Part shown: piece after piece, positions 13,449 to 14,747 of the stretch
Layout of the letters: each line of letters begins with the position of its first letter
Position numbering within the stretch: position 1 is the stretch's first letter
Origin: Candidatus Pacearchaeota archaeon
GTDB lineage: Archaea; Nanobdellota; Nanobdellia; Pacearchaeales; GW2011-AR1
Length of the DNA stretch: 14,747 nucleotides
Reading direction: 5' to 3'
Assembly (NCBI GenBank): GCA_017608985.1
Contig: JAFCEV010000011.1
Coordinates: 1-14,747 of the forward strand
Program-made: the position numbers and the translations under genes
The notes under the pieces: model-generated
Seen by the model: the letters and a program-made list of their open reading frames with translations, nothing else
What the model was told of the DNA's origin: nothing
Databases searched by the model: none

Positions 13449-13458
13449 TATTTAAATG
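13449..13458 (-). promoter_or_regulatory. TATA-like box of module C RNA
   Basis: Minus-strand ATTTAAATAA is centred about 26 nt before 13427. A second TATA-like TTTTTTATAAT lies at 13477-13487. Confidence 0.5.
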
Positions 13459-13524
13459 TTTCCCACTCCTGAAAAATTATAAAAAATCAAGTATATCACA
13501 ATAATTTTTAAATTCTCTTAATGA

Positions 13525-13692
13525 GGATTAATCGGGAAAACTATTGATTTAATAAATTAGGGATTGGTTGAGCAGATTAAAAAACCTGCTATGAAACTAG
13601 ATGATGGAAGTAGAGGGGATTATTATCCTAAAAAAGCCTATTATCAATTAACTGAAAAAGGAAAAAATATATCTTGGAAAACTATAAATTAA
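13525..13692 (+). pseudogene. Winged-helix regulator remnant
   Basis: The frame reads KTIDLIN, an in-frame TAG at 13558-13560, then GLVEQIKKPAMKLDDG, and later KKAYYQLTEKGKNI before TAA 13690-13692. The GLVE and YYxLTEKGK pieces are typical of the wing and last helix of archaeal winged-helix regulators. The N-terminal helix-turn-helix half is missing upstream and the TAG breaks the frame, so this is probably a decayed gene. An ATG at 13591 could give a 33-aa piece, but it would lack the DNA-reading helix. Its end overlaps the convergent CcdA-like gene by 4 nt. Confidence 0.45.
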
Positions 13693-14384
13693 ATCCATCC
13701 CATTAATAGAGCCACTCCTACAAAAAACAATAATATTCCTGCAATAAGGTGCAGATTTCTGATGTTTCTTTCTTTCCAACCTGAAACCTGGCTGACTTTT
13801 GTAAATCCAAAATAAATTAATCCGACAATTATCAACATAGGGATAACAAATAGCAGATTGTAATATAAAAGCCAGGGAAGGGCTCCCAGTGTTCCCAGTT
13901 CAGACAATAAACCAGATGCAACTATATATGGCCCTATTGTACAGGGCAGCAGAAATAAAGTGACTATAAATCCAATAACAAAAGCACCTGTTGGAGAAGT
14001 GATTCTGTGAATAATCTTTTTGACTTTTGGACGCATGGCAATTGGCATTTCTGTTGCAATTCCTCCTTTTTTATAATAAAAAAAATCTTTAATATTTAAA
14101 GCACCAATAATCATAGCTAAAATTGCAAGTCCTTTGAAAATATAAACTGAACTTTCTCTTAGAAATTCTGCAAATAATCTAAAAAATTGGATTATTATAA
14201 CTCCATAAACTAAATAGCCAATATAAATCGCAATAACAAATGCTAATCCACCCCACAAAACTCTTTTTCTTTTTTCTGGAGCTTGAATTAAAAGAGCTAG
14301 TAATATCATGGCTAATACAGCAATAGCACATGGATTAACAGAATCTGCCAGAGCAAGTGTTGTTATTCTCCAAAAGGTTAGCAT
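13689..14384 (-). CDS. CcdA-like thiol-disulfide membrane protein
   Basis: Polytopic protein of 231 aa with about six membrane helices, in the CcdA/DsbD transmembrane family. Two conserved Pro-Cys sites are seen: DSVNPCAIAV (Cys19, helix 1) and LFLLPCTIGPY (Cys148, helix 4). These are the redox pair that passes electrons from cytoplasmic thioredoxin across the membrane. A basic loop (about 105-128) separates the two halves. Its ATG follows the stop of the thioredoxin-like gene after one base, so the two form an operon. The partner outside the membrane is probably that protein. Cytochrome c maturation is possible in the family, but no heme genes are near. Confidence 0.87.
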   Translation of the reverse strand: MLTFWRITTLALADSVNPCAIAVLAMILLALLIQAPEKRKRVLWGGLAFVIAIYIGYLVYGVIIIQFFRLFAEFLRESSVYIFKGLAILAMIIGALNIKDFFYYKKGGIATEMPIAMRPKVKKIIHRITSPTGAFVIGFIVTLFLLPCTIGPYIVASGLLSELGTLGALPWLLYYNLLFVIPMLIIVGLIYFGFTKVSQVSGWKERNIRNLHLIAGILLFFVGVALLMGWI

Positions 14385-14385
14385 T

Positions 14386-14721
14386 TTATTTACATCCTGT
14401 TAAATTTTGCAGAGTTTCAATAGATTGGACTCCAGTATATTTTTCTCCTTTTATTATCCATGTGGGGGTGTATTCTATTCCTGAACATTTCTCTCTTTCA
14501 AACCAACAATCTATTATTGTCAAATATTTTGTATTTTTTCCAAACATATTCTCTTGAGCCTGACAAGCAGAGCATCCTAATTGAATGTATAATTCTGAAT
14601 GTTTTCCTATACATTTTGCAATTTCTTCAGAGGTTCCTGGATGAGAACGGGTTAATATTATAACTGCGATGAGTATTACAATTCCAATAACTGCAAGAGT
14701 TATCCAGCTTTTCTTTTTCAT
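14386..14721 (-). CDS. Membrane-anchored thioredoxin-like protein
   Basis: Protein of 111 aa with an N-terminal signal anchor (residues 6-24) and a compact thioredoxin-like domain outside. GCSACQAQ gives the CxxC active site (Cys50, Cys53). The cis-Pro segment is EYTPTW, and GEKYTGVQSIETLQNLTG matches the C-terminal part of the thioredoxin domain fused to bacterial VKOR proteins. Extra cysteines at 37, 72, 79 and 110 may form structural disulfides. It precedes the CcdA-like gene by one base, so it is the likely acceptor in a reductive relay, or otherwise an oxidant of exported Cys-rich proteins. A TATA-like TTTATAATAA lies only about 14 nt upstream, so the true promoter may be outside the window. 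Confidence 0.82.
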   Translation of the reverse strand: MKKKSWITLAVIGIVILIAVIILTRSHPGTSEEIAKCIGKHSELYIQLGCSACQAQENMFGKNTKYLTIIDCWFEREKCSGIEYTPTWIIKGEKYTGVQSIETLQNLTGCK

Positions 14722-14747
14722 ATTTATTATTATAAAATTCTTTTTTT

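Noticed and set aside
14208..14222. Third copy of the TAGCCA insert, in the CcdA-like gene
   Set aside because: Only CTAAATAGCCAA is similar; there is no GTTCGTCT block, no pairing flank, and it lies in a normal membrane helix.

Overview
The window looks like chromosome from an AT-rich DPANN-type archaeon (Woesearchaeota/Pacearchaeota-like). This rests on three archaeal information-processing genes (aIF2-gamma, ribosomal protein eS6, aIF5B), TATA boxes centred about 24-28 nt upstream of start codons (leaderless transcription), and compact single-gene units. A bacterial-type DNA gyrase is also present, as in many such archaea. Placement below phylum level is inference.

Layout. Positions 1-77 hold the unresolved 3' end of an upstream gene, and 256-522 (-) a small membrane-anchored Cys protein. 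From 735 to 5736 (+) lies a tightly coupled operon: gyrB, a small cupin, a zinc-ribbon protein, then gyrA. Positions 5825-7808 (-) carry a Cas4/RecB-like PD-(D/E)XK nuclease, an unknown 98-aa protein and a secreted Cys-rich glycoprotein candidate. Positions 7959-9886 (-) carry aIF2-gamma, a probable small ORF without ATG, and eS6. A 17-codon mini-cistron with its own promoter and T-run lies at 9968-10021 (+). It is followed by a small two-TM protein (-) and a second PD-(D/E)XK nuclease (+). Positions 11321-13102 (-) are aIF5B. The AT-rich gap 13103-13688 holds three copies of a GC-rich twin-hairpin element and a decayed winged-helix fragment. The right end (13689-14721, -) encodes a membrane-anchored thioredoxin-like protein and a CcdA-like membrane protein, a likely thiol relay.

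The best candidate for something undescribed is the twin-hairpin family at 13150-13460. Read on the minus strand, all six hairpins are capped by UUCG, and stem differences between copies preserve pairing. Two copies have a TATA box 26 nt before the first stem base, and one ends in U6, so it looks like an autonomous RNA gene of about 63 nt. A second unusual signal is a short GC-richer hairpin-forming insert found in frame in both gyrA and aIF5B, with a compensatory stem change. Other points are natural substitutions at gyrase quinolone-contact positions (GyrA Val93, GyrB Leu422), an aIF2-gamma without its zinc knuckle, and a cupin/zinc-ribbon pair inside the gyrase operon. All calls come from reading the sequence; no database search was run.
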